A DNA stretch of 64,000 bases from Solibacteraceae bacterium. GTDB taxonomy: Bacteria; Acidobacteriota; Terriglobia; Bryobacterales; Bryobacteraceae. The position numbers and the translations under genes are program-made. Under the pieces are notes generated by a model. The model ran no database searches and had not been told where the DNA came from. It saw only the letters and a list, made by a program, of their open reading frames with translations. This document shows positions 27,558 to 36,874 of this stretch, in pieces; position 1 is the first letter of the stretch, and every line of letters begins with the position of its first letter. Location of the stretch: assembly GCA_021324015.1 (NCBI GenBank), contig JAJPJX010000151.1, positions 83,149 through 147,148 on the forward strand, in the 5' to 3' direction.

Positions 27558-30500
27558 ATGCTGCGCACTCTACTTGCGCTTACGCTGGCGGCAGCGAGCG
27601 CATGGGCCCAGGCGACCGGTACCGCCACGATGCTCGGTGCCGTAACGGATGCAACCGGCTCGGTATTGCCGGGAGCGAAGATCACGCTGGTGCAAGCGGG
27701 AACGAATTTCACGTTCACCAGCACAACCAGCTCTGAAGGAACCTGGTACATTCCCAGCCTGAATCCGGGAATCTATCAACTGAAAATTGAAGCCAACGGA
27801 TTCAAGACCTACATGCGGGACGGGATCCAGTTGCGCACCTCGGAGTCGCCGAGGTTCGACGTCTCCCTCGAGGTCGGGAGCGTGAACGAGAGTGTCGAGG
27901 TGACGGGCACCGCACCGCTCCTCGAGACCGAGACCTCGACCAGCGGGCAGGTGCTGGAAGGCGGAACAATCGAGAAGATCCCCGTGCTCCAGAAGGCGTT
28001 CTACCGGATCTATCTCTACATGCCCGGCATGAACGTGATCAACGGCCAACACGCGATCGGGCAGCGCCAGCGTTCGCTGGGCTTTACCATCGACGGCGTG
28101 AACGCCAAGGAATCCGTCCTGGGCAATCCGAACTCGATCGACACGGTGGTGACCGCCACCCTGGACATGATCCAGGAATTCAAAATGTACACCACGGGCT
28201 TGCCGGCCGAGTTTGGACACTCCTCGGGCGGCCAGTTGAACGGAGTGTACAAGAGCGGCACCAATCAGTTGCACGGCAGCGCGGAAGACCGGTATCTCAA
28301 CGGGCGGCTCGTGCACCGGCAGTACTTCGAACAACTGCGGCGCTGCCAGGGGCTCCAGGTGTGCAATCCGTTCACCTATCACGAAATGGGCGCCACCGTG
28401 GGCGGGCCGGTAGTGCTGCCGAAAATCTACAATGGCCGAGACAAGACATTTTTCTTCGGGGGCTTCCAACGCCACCACGAGAAAGTGACGGAGACGTACA
28501 CCGGAACCGTGCCGACGCCGGACATGTACGCCGGCAACTTCAGTTTTGGCGGCCGGGGCTTCCCCATCTACGATCCGGCCTCGACGCGCCAACTGGACAA
28601 CGGAACCTGGACCCGGGACCCGTTCCCCGGCAACATCATCCCGCAGGCGCGGTTCGACCCGGTTGCGAAAAACTACCTGTCGCACAACCCGTGGAAGCAG
28701 CCGACCGATCCGGGGTCCCTGAGCTCGGCGGGACCAGCCAACAACCTGGTAGTGCCCAGCAAGGGCCGCTACTACATCACCCGGTTCGATGCCAAGGTGG
28801 ATCACCAGTTCAGCTCCATGAACAAGATCTACGGCCGGTTCACCCGCGTGCGGGAGCGGATTCCGGGACGATTCTTCACCTCCTACGAATTGGCGTGGGA
28901 TCTGCTGGACCCGGTGTATTTTTATCCGCTGGACTTGACCAATATCGTGGTGGCGGACAGCCATACCTTCAGCCCCACGCTGATCAACGAGGTCCGGTTC
29001 GGCTACAACCGGCGGCACCAGACCAACGAGCCCCCCGCGCAGAACGGAGGCTGGGCCGGCAAACTGGGGATTCCCAATGTGAGCGCGGACACATTCCCGG
29101 ATTTTCTGACCAGCACGGGCAGCCGCTTCTATAATGCCGGCCCGGGCGGCCTCAGCGAGCGCATCGGGCAGGACTACAGCTTTCAGGAGAATCTGACCAA
29201 AATCGTCGGCAAGCACACGCTGAAGACCGGCTATGAACTGATCCGCACATCGTACGATTCCCTGATCGAATCCTTCCCCTCGGGCCGCTATTTCATGGGC
29301 GGGACCGAGCTTCCGTTCACGCCCAACACGGGCAACGCGTTCGCCAGTTTTCTACTGGGTTCGGTGGCCAGCGCGCAGTTCACCCGCGCGCAGGGCTGGT
29401 GGTCGCCGCGGTGGTTCTCGCACTCTCTGTTTCTGCAAGACGACTGGAAGCCGATCCGCAACCTGACGCTGAACCTGGGCGTGCGGTGGTCGTATGAGAC
29501 GCCCTTCAACACGACTGGGCTGATCTCCCAATTCGACCCGAACGCCAAGGACCCCCTCACCGGGAAGGCCGGCGCCATCGTGCACACGGCAGGCCCGCTT
29601 GCCAAGAGGGATCTGAACAACTTCCAGCCGCGCGTCGGCCTGGCATGGAACTTCAGCCCGAAATGGGTGTTCCGCGGGAACTTTGGAATCATCACTTCCG
29701 ACCTGCTGACCAGCACGCTGAACAACAACTTCGAGGAATACCTGGCCACGGCGAATATCCAGTCGCCGCCGGGCGACCCGCGAACCGTGTTTTATCTTTC
29801 GCAGGGGCCGCCCACGATCCGCTTTGCGACCAACCCGGACGGCTCGGTGCCGTTCATCGGAAGCAACTACGGCGCAAGGAACGCGTCTTGGTGGGATCCG
29901 AACATGCGGAATCCGTACGTGATGAACTGGTCGGGCGGTTTTCAGTACCAGGTATCGAGCACCTGGCTGGTGGAATTGCAATACCAGGGATCGGCTGGCG
30001 TGGGCCTGCTGAACAACTGGGATATCAACGTGCTGCCCCTGAACGTGGCCAGCGACTTCAACACGCTGAACCAGATCCGGATCGCCTACCAGAACTACAA
30101 GCCGTACCCTCAATTCGGCTCTATCCAGAACTACTCGAACTACGGCCACAACACCTATCACGGCGCGACGCTCCGGGTGGAAAAGCGCTATGCGCGCGGC
30201 GTCACGCTGAACTCCTTCTGGACGTGGTCGAAGACGCTCAACGACGTGGATGAAGACGGCGGTGCCGGCGGCATCACCTGGTACAACCGGAGGCTCGAGA
30301 AAGGACGCGCGGGTTATGACATCAGCCACCGGTTCGTGACCACCGCGACCTGGGAACTCCCGGTCGGTAAGGGCAAGCGGTTTATGAATGCCGGCGGATG
30401 GCGGAACGCCGTGCTTGGCGGCTGGGAACTGGTGGGTTCCCAGCACTTCCTGACCGGACCTCCGGTGACGATCACATTCGCGGGTTCGCCGAACGTATAC

Positions 30501-30962
30501 CTTCCTGGCGCGTCACGTCCGATCCAGTTGAAGCCCAACGACGAGGTCAAACTGGACCACGTGGATATCGGCCCTAACCGCTTCCCGTTCTCGGCGCAGA
30601 ACCGCTATTTCGACTATACGGGTTTTGCCTACCCGGCCAGCTTCCAACCGGGCACGCTGGGACGCAACACCTTGCAGGCCCCGGGAGTGGTGTGGGCCCA
30701 GGTGTCACTGGCCAAGGAATGGATATTTCGCGAGCGCTTCAAAGCCAGCCTGCGTTTTGACGTCAATAACCCGTACAAGTACCACAGCTTCAACCCGCCG
30801 GATACCACGTTCAACATCACCAACCGCACTTCGGTTTGCCCGGCCAGCCTGACTGCGCCGTGCCCGGCATCGTTTGGAGCATTCAGCGGGACGCGCGGTT
30901 CGTTCTCCGACATCGGCACGGACCGCTGGCACGGGATCATGGTGTTCCGCGTGGAGTTTTAA
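27558..30962 (+). CDS. TonB-dependent receptor, Oar-like, with carboxypeptidase-regulatory N-terminal domain
   Basis: A 1134-residue outer-membrane receptor. The start MLRTLLALTLAAASAWAQ at 27558 gives a clean signal peptide and has a GGTGGG sequence before it; the ATG at 27525 lies inside the promoter. Next come an Ig-like regulatory domain (GAVTDATGSVLPGAKITL, SLNPGIYQLKIEANGFKTY), a plug with FTIDGVNAKE and FKMYTTGLPAEFGHSSGG, and the barrel, ending MVFRVEF. It differs from the receptor at 1094 in the plug (no LPLNGRNF), so the substrate is probably different. The substrate is unknown. The upstream GGAA-TTCC array indicates regulated expression. Confidence 0.92.
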   Translation: MLRTLLALTLAAASAWAQATGTATMLGAVTDATGSVLPGAKITLVQAGTNFTFTSTTSSEGTWYIPSLNPGIYQLKIEANGFKTYMRDGIQLRTSESPRFDVSLEVGSVNESVEVTGTAPLLETETSTSGQVLEGGTIEKIPVLQKAFYRIYLYMPGMNVINGQHAIGQRQRSLGFTIDGVNAKESVLGNPNSIDTVVTATLDMIQEFKMYTTGLPAEFGHSSGGQLNGVYKSGTNQLHGSAEDRYLNGRLVHRQYFEQLRRCQGLQVCNPFTYHEMGATVGGPVVLPKIYNGRDKTFFFGGFQRHHEKVTETYTGTVPTPDMYAGNFSFGGRGFPIYDPASTRQLDNGTWTRDPFPGNIIPQARFDPVAKNYLSHNPWKQPTDPGSLSSAGPANNLVVPSKGRYYITRFDAKVDHQFSSMNKIYGRFTRVRERIPGRFFTSYELAWDLLDPVYFYPLDLTNIVVADSHTFSPTLINEVRFGYNRRHQTNEPPAQNGGWAGKLGIPNVSADTFPDFLTSTGSRFYNAGPGGLSERIGQDYSFQENLTKIVGKHTLKTGYELIRTSYDSLIESFPSGRYFMGGTELPFTPNTGNAFASFLLGSVASAQFTRAQGWWSPRWFSHSLFLQDDWKPIRNLTLNLGVRWSYETPFNTTGLISQFDPNAKDPLTGKAGAIVHTAGPLAKRDLNNFQPRVGLAWNFSPKWVFRGNFGIITSDLLTSTLNNNFEEYLATANIQSPPGDPRTVFYLSQGPPTIRFATNPDGSVPFIGSNYGARNASWWDPNMRNPYVMNWSGGFQYQVSSTWLVELQYQGSAGVGLLNNWDINVLPLNVASDFNTLNQIRIAYQNYKPYPQFGSIQNYSNYGHNTYHGATLRVEKRYARGVTLNSFWTWSKTLNDVDEDGGAGGITWYNRRLEKGRAGYDISHRFVTTATWELPVGKGKRFMNAGGWRNAVLGGWELVGSQHFLTGPPVTITFAGSPNVYLPGASRPIQLKPNDEVKLDHVDIGPNRFPFSAQNRYFDYTGFAYPASFQPGTLGRNTLQAPGVVWAQVSLAKEWIFRERFKASLRFDVNNPYKYHSFNPPDTTFNITNRTSVCPASLTAPCPASFGAFSGTRGSFSDIGTDRWHGIMVFRVEF

Positions 30963-30965
30963 ACG

Positions 30966-31934
30966 TCAATATCCCAGGCGCTTGTTCACCACGTTGCGCA
31001 GGGGCTCGCCATTGTGGAAGTGGCGGTAGTTTTCGAGGAAGAAGCGCATAGTCTGCTCCTGCCAGTCGGGAGTGTGATCCGCGCAGTGCGGGGAAAGCAA
31101 CACATTTTCCAGGCCGTACAAAGGGTGACCGGCTGGCAGGGGTTCCTGATCGAACACGTCCAGGGCCGCGCCGCGGATGCGGCCGGAAGCCAAAGCCTCG
31201 AGAAGCGCGGCTTCGTCCACGACGGGACCACGGCCGACGTTGATGAGCACAGCGGTGGGCTTCATGACGGCCAACTCGCCGGCTCCGATCAGGCCGCGGG
31301 TCTCAGTCGTGAGCGGGGCGGTGATGACGATGTAGTCGGACTGCGCCAAAAGCTCGCGGCGCTGTTCGGCAGGGAAGACTGCATCCACCAGCGGGTCTCC
31401 GGCGGAGCGGTGCGGATGGCGGCGGAGGGCCAGTACGCGCATCCCCATGGCCTTGGCGCGGGCCGCGGCGGCGCGGCCGATCTCCCCGTAACCGACGATG
31501 CCCATGGTGCCCCCGGAAAGCATGGCGATATCGAACTGATCCCATACGCCCGCCATCTGGCTGCGGACCATGCGCCGCAGATCCTTGGCAAAGAACAGCG
31601 CCGCTGCGATGACGAACTCGCCCAGGGACTGGCTGAACACCCCGCGCGCGTTCGTCAGCGTGATGCCGCTCTCCACCAGCGCAGGGAAGAGCAAATCCTC
31701 CAGGCCGGCGGAGCGGGAGTGCACCCAGCGCAAGCGCGGGGCCATGCGGAAAACCTGTTCCAGAAGCTCCCGCGTGCCGGACCAGTTCAGGATCACGGAG
31801 GCCTCGGGCGCGGTTCGCTCGAAGGCCTCGGTCCGCTCGCCCACAGCGATGCTGGTGTCCGGCGGAAGGTGCTCCAACAGGGCCAAGTGGGGATCCGCGG
31901 GGTTCGCCAACACCAGAACTGTGTTATCGTCCAT
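30966..31934 (-). CDS. D-isomer-specific 2-hydroxyacid dehydrogenase
   Basis: A 322-residue NAD(P)-dependent reductase of 2-keto acids. Nucleotide site GIVGYGEIGRAAAARAKAMG near residue 145, the family signature TAPLTTETRGLIG, the NVGRGPVVDEAALLEAL block and the catalytic His in LLSPHCADHTPDW. The Asn/Arg position is in INVGRG and the acid in DVFDQEPLP. The close match in length and motifs suggests a glyoxylate/hydroxypyruvate or phosphoglycerate-type reductase without ACT domain. Transcribed divergently from glpX (17 bases between starts) and convergent with the receptor gene. Confidence 0.9.
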   Translation of the reverse strand: MDDNTVLVLANPADPHLALLEHLPPDTSIAVGERTEAFERTAPEASVILNWSGTRELLEQVFRMAPRLRWVHSRSAGLEDLLFPALVESGITLTNARGVFSQSLGEFVIAAALFFAKDLRRMVRSQMAGVWDQFDIAMLSGGTMGIVGYGEIGRAAAARAKAMGMRVLALRRHPHRSAGDPLVDAVFPAEQRRELLAQSDYIVITAPLTTETRGLIGAGELAVMKPTAVLINVGRGPVVDEAALLEALASGRIRGAALDVFDQEPLPAGHPLYGLENVLLSPHCADHTPDWQEQTMRFFLENYRHFHNGEPLRNVVNKRLGY

Positions 31935-31951
31935 GAGGAGAAAGCTATCAC

Positions 31952-32929
31952 ATGACGGACCTCTCGCTGGAAGTCCTGCGCGTGGTGGAAGACGCGGCCA
32001 TCGCGGCGGCCCGCACGATGGGAATCGGGGACGGGCACACCTCGGACCACGCGGCCGTGGAGGCCATGCGGCGCTGCCTGGACACGATCCCGATCAGCGG
32101 CACGATCGTGATCGGCGAGGGAGAACGGGACAAAGCCCCGATGCTGTTCATCGGCGAGAAGGTGGGCGCGGAGAGAGACAAGTCGGAGGCGCGCTCGGTA
32201 GACATCGCCGTGGACCCGCTGGTGGGGACCAATTTGTGCGCCACCGGCACGGGCGGGGCGATCACGGTGCTGGCGGCGGCCGAGCGCGGGGGGTTGCTGC
32301 ACGCGCCGGACTGTTACATGGAAAAGATCATCGTGGGTCCGGCGGCCAGAGGGGCGGTGGACCTGGATGCACCCGTGAAACACAACCTGAAGGCCATCGC
32401 CCGGCGGCTGCAGCGGGGTGTGGACGACCTCGTCGTGGTGGTGCTGGACCGCCCACGGCATCAGCAGTTGATCGCCGACATCCGCGAGGCGGGCGCGCGC
32501 ATCCGCTTGATTTCCGACGGCGATCTCTCGGCCGGGATCGCGGCGGCCGTCGCCGGAACCGGGGTGCACGCCGTCATGGGCTCGGGCGGCGCGCCTGAGG
32601 GGGTTCTCACAGCAGCGGCGCTGCGCTGCCTGAACGGCGAGATCCTGGGCCGGCTGGTGATTAAAGATGATGCGCAGAAGGAGCGGATGCAGGCCATGGG
32701 AATCCATGATACCCAGCGCATCTACATGACCCAGGAATTGGCTCCCGGGCGGGAGATCATCTTTGCCGCCAGCGGCGTGACCGATGGCAACCTGTTGCAG
32801 GGAGTGCGGTTTTTCGGGGACGGGACCCGCACCCAGTCCATCGTGATGACACTTTCGCCGGCACGGGTCCGGTTCGTGGACACCGTACACCTGGAAAACA
32901 AGCCCGATGTCAAGGTGCGGTTCCGGTAA
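31952..32929 (+). CDS. glpX: fructose-1,6-bisphosphatase class II
   Basis: A 325-residue cytoplasmic phosphatase converting fructose-1,6-bisphosphate to fructose-6-phosphate in gluconeogenesis. Metal and substrate motifs: [18 protein letters not shown] near residue 54, [18 protein letters not shown] near 85, then [30 protein letters not shown] sequence precedes the ATG by about 12 bases. A PfkB-type sugar kinase working in the opposite direction lies 1.3 kb downstream. Confidence 0.95.
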   Translation: MTDLSLEVLRVVEDAAIAAARTMGIGDGHTSDHAAVEAMRRCLDTIPISGTIVIGEGERDKAPMLFIGEKVGAERDKSEARSVDIAVDPLVGTNLCATGTGGAITVLAAAERGGLLHAPDCYMEKIIVGPAARGAVDLDAPVKHNLKAIARRLQRGVDDLVVVVLDRPRHQQLIADIREAGARIRLISDGDLSAGIAAAVAGTGVHAVMGSGGAPEGVLTAAALRCLNGEILGRLVIKDDAQKERMQAMGIHDTQRIYMTQELAPGREIIFAASGVTDGNLLQGVRFFGDGTRTQSIVMTLSPARVRFVDTVHLENKPDVKVRFR

Positions 32930-32939
32930 CCGCGGGGCA

Positions 32940-32953
32940 GCCGCCCGGGCGGC
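32940..32953. terminator. GC palindrome after glpX
   Basis: GCCGCCCGGGCGGC is a perfect 14-base palindrome 11 bases after the stop, followed by only a short AACTTT. It may act as a weak terminator. Confidence 0.35.
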
Positions 32954-33009
32954 GGAACTTTCGGCGACGCCCGTGCGTATGGCGTTGACGAACGGAGCGC
33001 AAGACTAAG

Positions 33010-33540
33010 ATGAGACACCACAAACAGCGCGGCGGCATACTGGCTGGCGTGCTGATCGTCGTTCTGGTGCTGGTGGCGCTGGTGGGCGCGGGTTTGATCC
33101 TCGCCGGCCTGTATGTGGCCCAGAACGTGAAAGTTACCAAGAAGGACGGGCACGGCGAACAGACCACCGTGGAAACGCCGTTCGGCACCCTGCGAGTCAG
33201 GGAACGCACCTCGCTGGACCCCAAGCGCGTTGGCATCCCGGTCTACCCGGGAGCGGTACGGACTGACACCAACAAGCTGGCGAGTTTCGAGTTCGACGCC
33301 GGAGATACCCACAAATCGTTCAGTATCGCGGCGGCGGAATACACCACACCGGATCCGGTCGAGAAGGTGCGCGATTATTACCAAGCGGAACTGCCGCACT
33401 GGATGCTCACCGAAAAAAGGCACGGCGGGTGGCAGTTGGAGCTGAGCGAGGGAGGCTTTCGCAAAATCATCGCCGTCCGCGAGGAGCACGGAGAGACGCA
33501 TATTGGACTTGCTTCGGTGGGAGAGGCTGCGGCAAACTGA
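33010..33540 (+). CDS. single-pass membrane protein of unknown function
   Basis: A 176-residue protein: basic N-terminus (MRHHKQRGG), one strong membrane helix (residues 10-37, ILAGVLIVVLVLVALVGAGL), then a soluble domain of about 140 residues with VGIPVYPGAVRTDTNKLASF and DPVEKVRDYYQAELPHW. The pattern of a conserved YPGA motif followed by a segment pairing a C-terminal distance from DYYQ is shared with small acidobacterial extracytoplasmic proteins of unknown role. The C-terminus faces the periplasm or is inside depending on orientation; N-in is favoured by the basic residues. I do not recognise a function. Confidence 0.75.
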   Translation: MRHHKQRGGILAGVLIVVLVLVALVGAGLILAGLYVAQNVKVTKKDGHGEQTTVETPFGTLRVRERTSLDPKRVGIPVYPGAVRTDTNKLASFEFDAGDTHKSFSIAAAEYTTPDPVEKVRDYYQAELPHWMLTEKRHGGWQLELSEGGFRKIIAVREEHGETHIGLASVGEAAAN

Positions 33541-33569
33541 GGGAAAGTGCCCCGGCACACAACCTGACA

Positions 33570-34208
33570 ATGCCCCAGTTTTGCACCTGCGGCGCCGAAT
33601 TGCCGGCGGACGCCCGTTTCTGCCACAAGTGCGGCAAGCCTCAAACGGAGGAGGCGACGCCGGAGATGGCGCCCGAGGCGCCCGCGGTGGCGCCATCCTT
33701 CCAGCCGGTAGCCGTCCGGGTGGAGCGCCGGGAGCTGAATTTCCACAATCCGGTGGCGGTGCGCGTGGGTCTTTCCATGGCCAGCGCGGCGGCGTTGTTA
33801 AGCTGGCTGCCGCTGATTAACCTTGGGTTCGTCATCTGGTGGGTGGCGGCGGGCTTCTGCTCGGTGTACCTCTACCACCGCCGGACTGGGGAGTTCCTTT
33901 CCGTGCGCAACGGCCTGCGCATCGGATGGATCACCGGCGTGTTGACCTTCGCCATCATGACCGTGCTGTTTACGATCAGCGTCATCCCGCTAGCGCTTTC
34001 GAGCGGCGGTCTGGCCGGTGTTTACCAGGAGCAGATCCGCAACATGCCGATGCACGACGCCAATATGGAACAGGCGCTGCGGATGTTTCAGAGTCCCAGT
34101 GGCTTAGCCACCGTGCTGCTCTTCACGCTGGTACTGTTTTTCGGCATCATCACCTTCCTGTGTACGGCAGGCGGGGCGCTAGGGGCCAAGATCGTCGGGC
34201 GGGAATAA
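33570..34208 (+). CDS. zinc-ribbon plus multi-pass membrane protein of unknown function
   Basis: The ATG at 33570 begins MPQFCTCGAELPADARFCHKCG, a zinc ribbon with two Cys pairs, so the long upstream extension of the frame is rejected. A Pro/Ala/Glu-rich linker of about 30 residues follows, then three or four membrane helices (near 75-100, 120-145 and 185-205). The arrangement resembles the zinc-ribbon membrane proteins common in Acidobacteria. 212 residues. It starts 29 bases after the previous membrane-protein gene and probably forms one unit with it. Function unknown. Confidence 0.75.
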   Translation: MPQFCTCGAELPADARFCHKCGKPQTEEATPEMAPEAPAVAPSFQPVAVRVERRELNFHNPVAVRVGLSMASAAALLSWLPLINLGFVIWWVAAGFCSVYLYHRRTGEFLSVRNGLRIGWITGVLTFAIMTVLFTISVIPLALSSGGLAGVYQEQIRNMPMHDANMEQALRMFQSPSGLATVLLFTLVLFFGIITFLCTAGGALGAKIVGRE

Positions 34209-34250
34209 CGGGCGGTTCCCGGCGAGCCGGTCGAGTTCCAGGCCAGCCGC

Positions 34251-34256
34251 TACAAT
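34251..34256 (+). promoter_or_regulatory. -10 element (TACAAT) before the PfkB-family gene
   Basis: TACAAT ends only 6 bases before the TTG start at 34263, implying a leaderless transcript if used. Confidence 0.4.
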
Positions 34257-34262
34257 GAGAGC

Positions 34263-35192
34263 TTGATCGTTACACTCACCATCAACCCGGCCATCGACCG
34301 GAACATCACCGTGGACCGGCTGGCCTTCGAAGACCGCGCCTACATTCTGGACCAATCCGAATCGGCCGGTGGGCGGGGCATCAACGCGGCCAAGGTGATC
34401 CACTCCTTCGGCGGGGATCCGCTGGCGATTCTGACCTCGGGCGGGGACTCGGGGCGCCGGCTGGAAGAACACCTCAGCCATCTGGGCTTCCGCACAGTGG
34501 TCGTGCCGATCGCCAACGAGATCCGCACCAACCTGACGATCACGGACCGTCAGGGGCTGACCGTGAACCTGAATGAGGCCGGGCCACACATCAGCAAGCC
34601 AGAGGTACGCCGGCTGGAGGAGTCCGTCGAGGCGAACCTGAAGGGTGCGCAATGGTTCCTGATTGCGGGCAGTATTCCCCCGGGCGTGCCGCCGGATTTT
34701 TACGGCAAGCTGGTCGGAATGGCGCGGCGGCACAAGGTGAAGACGCTGCTGGACGCTGACGGCGAAGCCCTGCGGGCAGGCATCGAAGCGGGTCCTACGG
34801 TGGTAAGCCCGAACCAGCAGGAGGCGGAGCGGCTGCTGAACCGGGCTCTGCTCACTCGCAGCCATTTTCTAGAGGCTGCCGAACGGATCCGGGCTATGGG
34901 TGCGGAAACCGTGGTGCTCTCGCTGGGGAGCCGGGGCGCCGTGGGCGCGTTTCCCAGCGGCTTGGTGGAGGCCCTGGCGCCGCGCATCGACGCCGTGAGC
35001 CCCATCGGAGCAGGCGATGCGCTGGCCGCCGCGTTCGCCTGGGCCTTGTCGCGGCGCCACAGCTATGAGGAGGCCCTGCGCTGGGGCGTGGCCACGGGGA
35101 CGGCATCGACACGCCTGCCGGGGATGCGTTTCGCCTCCCTGGCGCAGGCGCAGGAAATCTTCCCGCGGGTGGAAATGCGGCGCGTCGAATAG
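34263..35192 (+). CDS. PfkB-family sugar phosphate kinase (1-phosphofructokinase/6-phosphofructokinase 2 type)
   Basis: A 309-residue ATP-dependent kinase. It starts IVTLTINPAIDRNITVD, as 1-phosphofructokinase and tagatose-6-phosphate kinase do; then SAGGRGINAAKVIHSFGG near residue 34, the WFLIAGSIPPGVP block, and the anion-hole/catalytic motif ISPIGAGDALAAAFAWAL with the Asp near 245. The start is TTG at 34263; no strong ribosome site, but a -10 lies just upstream. It probably makes fructose-1,6-bisphosphate, the opposite of GlpX nearby. murJ begins 14 bases after its stop. Confidence 0.88.
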   Translation: MIVTLTINPAIDRNITVDRLAFEDRAYILDQSESAGGRGINAAKVIHSFGGDPLAILTSGGDSGRRLEEHLSHLGFRTVVVPIANEIRTNLTITDRQGLTVNLNEAGPHISKPEVRRLEESVEANLKGAQWFLIAGSIPPGVPPDFYGKLVGMARRHKVKTLLDADGEALRAGIEAGPTVVSPNQQEAERLLNRALLTRSHFLEAAERIRAMGAETVVLSLGSRGAVGAFPSGLVEALAPRIDAVSPIGAGDALAAAFAWALSRRHSYEEALRWGVATGTASTRLPGMRFASLAQAQEIFPRVEMRRVE

Positions 35193-35206
35193 GCGCCGGG
35201 CGGGCC

Positions 35207-36871
35207 ATGTCTGCGAGCGCTGGCGGTTCCGCGCAGGTGGTTCGCTCGGCGGGCGTGGTGTCCGCGGCGGTTTCGGTGAGCCGGGTCACCGGCCTGGTGC
35301 GGCACATGGTGATGGCCCGGCTGTTCGGCGCCGGCGCGATCTACGACGCATTTCTGCTGGGTTTCCGCATCCCCAACCTGACGCGCGACCTGTTCGCGGA
35401 GGGCGCCCTTTCAGCGGCCTTCGTGCCGGTCTTCACGCAATATCTCTCCACCAAGGGGCGGCGCGAGGCGGCCGAGCTCTCCAACCTGGTGGCGACTGCG
35501 CTACTGGTGGTGGTGGGCGTCTTCTGCGTGCTGGGCATGGTGTTCAGCCGGCAATTGGTCTGGCTGCTGGCGCCTGGGTTTGCCGCGGTGCCAGGCAAGT
35601 TCGCCCTGGCGGTTTCCCTGACCCGCGTGATGTTCCCCTTTCTGCTGCTGGTGGCCCTGGCGGCGCAGGCCATGGCAATTCTGAATGCCTGCCATCGTTT
35701 CGGCGTGCCGGCGCTGGCATCCACCTGGTTCAACCTGGGGTCGGTGGGCTTCGGGCTGTTGATCGGTTACACCGCGGCGCCGCGGCTGGGCATGGACCTG
35801 GTCACCGCGATGGCCTGCGGCGTGGTGCTGGGGGGCGTGCTGCAAGTGGCCTGGCAGGCGCCGAGCCTGCGGCGCGAGGGCTTCTCCTTCCAGCCGCGGG
35901 TGAACCTGGCGCATCCCGGACTGCGGCGCATTTTCAGCATGCTCGGGCCGGCGGTCATCGCCAACGCCGCCGTGCAGGTGAACATCCTGGTGAACACGAA
36001 CTTCGCCTCGGCCATCACCGACGCGGCGGGGCGCGTGATCAACGGTCCGGTAAGCTGGCTCAGCTACGCCTTCCGCTTCCTGCAACTGCCGTTGGGGCTG
36101 TTCGGCTCGGCGCTGGCAGCGGCCACGCTGCCGGCGATCTCGCGCAGCGTGGCGCTGGGACGAATGGACGAGTACCGGCAAACCCTGGCACAGTCGCTGG
36201 GCATGGTGCTGCTGCTGACCATTCCCTCGGCGGTGGGGTTGGCGATCCTGGGCGAGAGCATGATCGGGGTGGTGTTTCAATGGGGCCGGTTCCGGGAGTT
36301 CGATACGCATCAGACCGCCCATGCGCTGGCGGCCTACGCCGTGGGACTGGCGGGCTACGCGGCCACCAAGATCCTCACGCCGGCGTTCTACGCGCTCGAC
36401 GACGCGCGCACCCCGATGCTGGTAAGCGTGGTTTCCATGGCCGTGAACCTGGGGGCAGCCATCGGGCTGGTGAAAGGCGCCGGCCTTGGCCACGTGGGAC
36501 TGGCCCTGGCAACCTCCGCGGTGGCTCTTTTCAGCGCGGCGATCCTGTTCCTGCTGCTGCGCGCACGTCTGGGGTATCTGCACGGGCGGAAGATTGCGGC
36601 GAGCGCCGCCCGCATCCTGGCCGCATCCGCGGCAATGGGGGTGGTGTGCCTGGGCTCCAGCCGGATGCTGCATGCCTGGGTGCGGAGCCTCCAGGCCGCG
36701 CGCTTCGCGGACGTGGCCGTCTCCATCCCCCTGGGCCTGATCACGTTTGTCCTGCTCTGCCGGGGTCTGCGGGTGGCCGAGGTGGACCTGGCGCGGCAAG
36801 CGCTCCTCGGGGCGCGCGCGGAGCGCGGGGGCGCACCTCGAAGCGGAGTAGAGCGTGATACACTGCACTAA
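35207..36871 (+). CDS. murJ: lipid II flippase MurJ
   Basis: A 554-residue polytopic inner-membrane protein of the MVF fold that moves lipid II across the membrane for peptidoglycan synthesis. About 14 membrane helices are visible. Typical MurJ segments: SVSRVTGLVRHMVMARLFGAG with the functional Arg residues near the N-terminus, YDAFLLGFRIPNLTRDLFAEGALSAAFVPVF, the PNL/RDLF motif, and helical pairs FNLGSVGFGLLIGYTAAP. The ATG at 35207 follows the sugar kinase gene by 14 bases. Its 3' end contains the promoter of the next gene. Confidence 0.95.
   Translation: MSASAGGSAQVVRSAGVVSAAVSVSRVTGLVRHMVMARLFGAGAIYDAFLLGFRIPNLTRDLFAEGALSAAFVPVFTQYLSTKGRREAAELSNLVATALLVVVGVFCVLGMVFSRQLVWLLAPGFAAVPGKFALAVSLTRVMFPFLLLVALAAQAMAILNACHRFGVPALASTWFNLGSVGFGLLIGYTAAPRLGMDLVTAMACGVVLGGVLQVAWQAPSLRREGFSFQPRVNLAHPGLRRIFSMLGPAVIANAAVQVNILVNTNFASAITDAAGRVINGPVSWLSYAFRFLQLPLGLFGSALAAATLPAISRSVALGRMDEYRQTLAQSLGMVLLLTIPSAVGLAILGESMIGVVFQWGRFREFDTHQTAHALAAYAVGLAGYAATKILTPAFYALDDARTPMLVSVVSMAVNLGAAIGLVKGAGLGHVGLALATSAVALFSAAILFLLLRARLGYLHGRKIAASAARILAASAAMGVVCLGSSRMLHAWVRSLQAARFADVAVSIPLGLITFVLLCRGLRVAEVDLARQALLGARAERGGAPRSGVERDTLH
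36856..36864 (+). promoter_or_regulatory. extended -10 promoter of the zinc-ribbon protein gene, inside the 3' end of murJ
   Basis: TGA-TACACT ends 10 bases before the ATG at 36875. It overlaps the last codons of murJ. Confidence 0.45.
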
Positions 36872-36874
36872 GGA

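Noticed and set aside
27570..29216. 548-codon minus-strand frame antisense to the TonB receptor
   Set aside because: High-GC shadow frame with Arg/Gly/Ala-rich text and no domain; the plus strand has a clear receptor.
35501..36868. 455-codon minus-strand frame over murJ
   Set aside because: His/Gln/Arg-rich shadow; murJ is certain on the plus strand.
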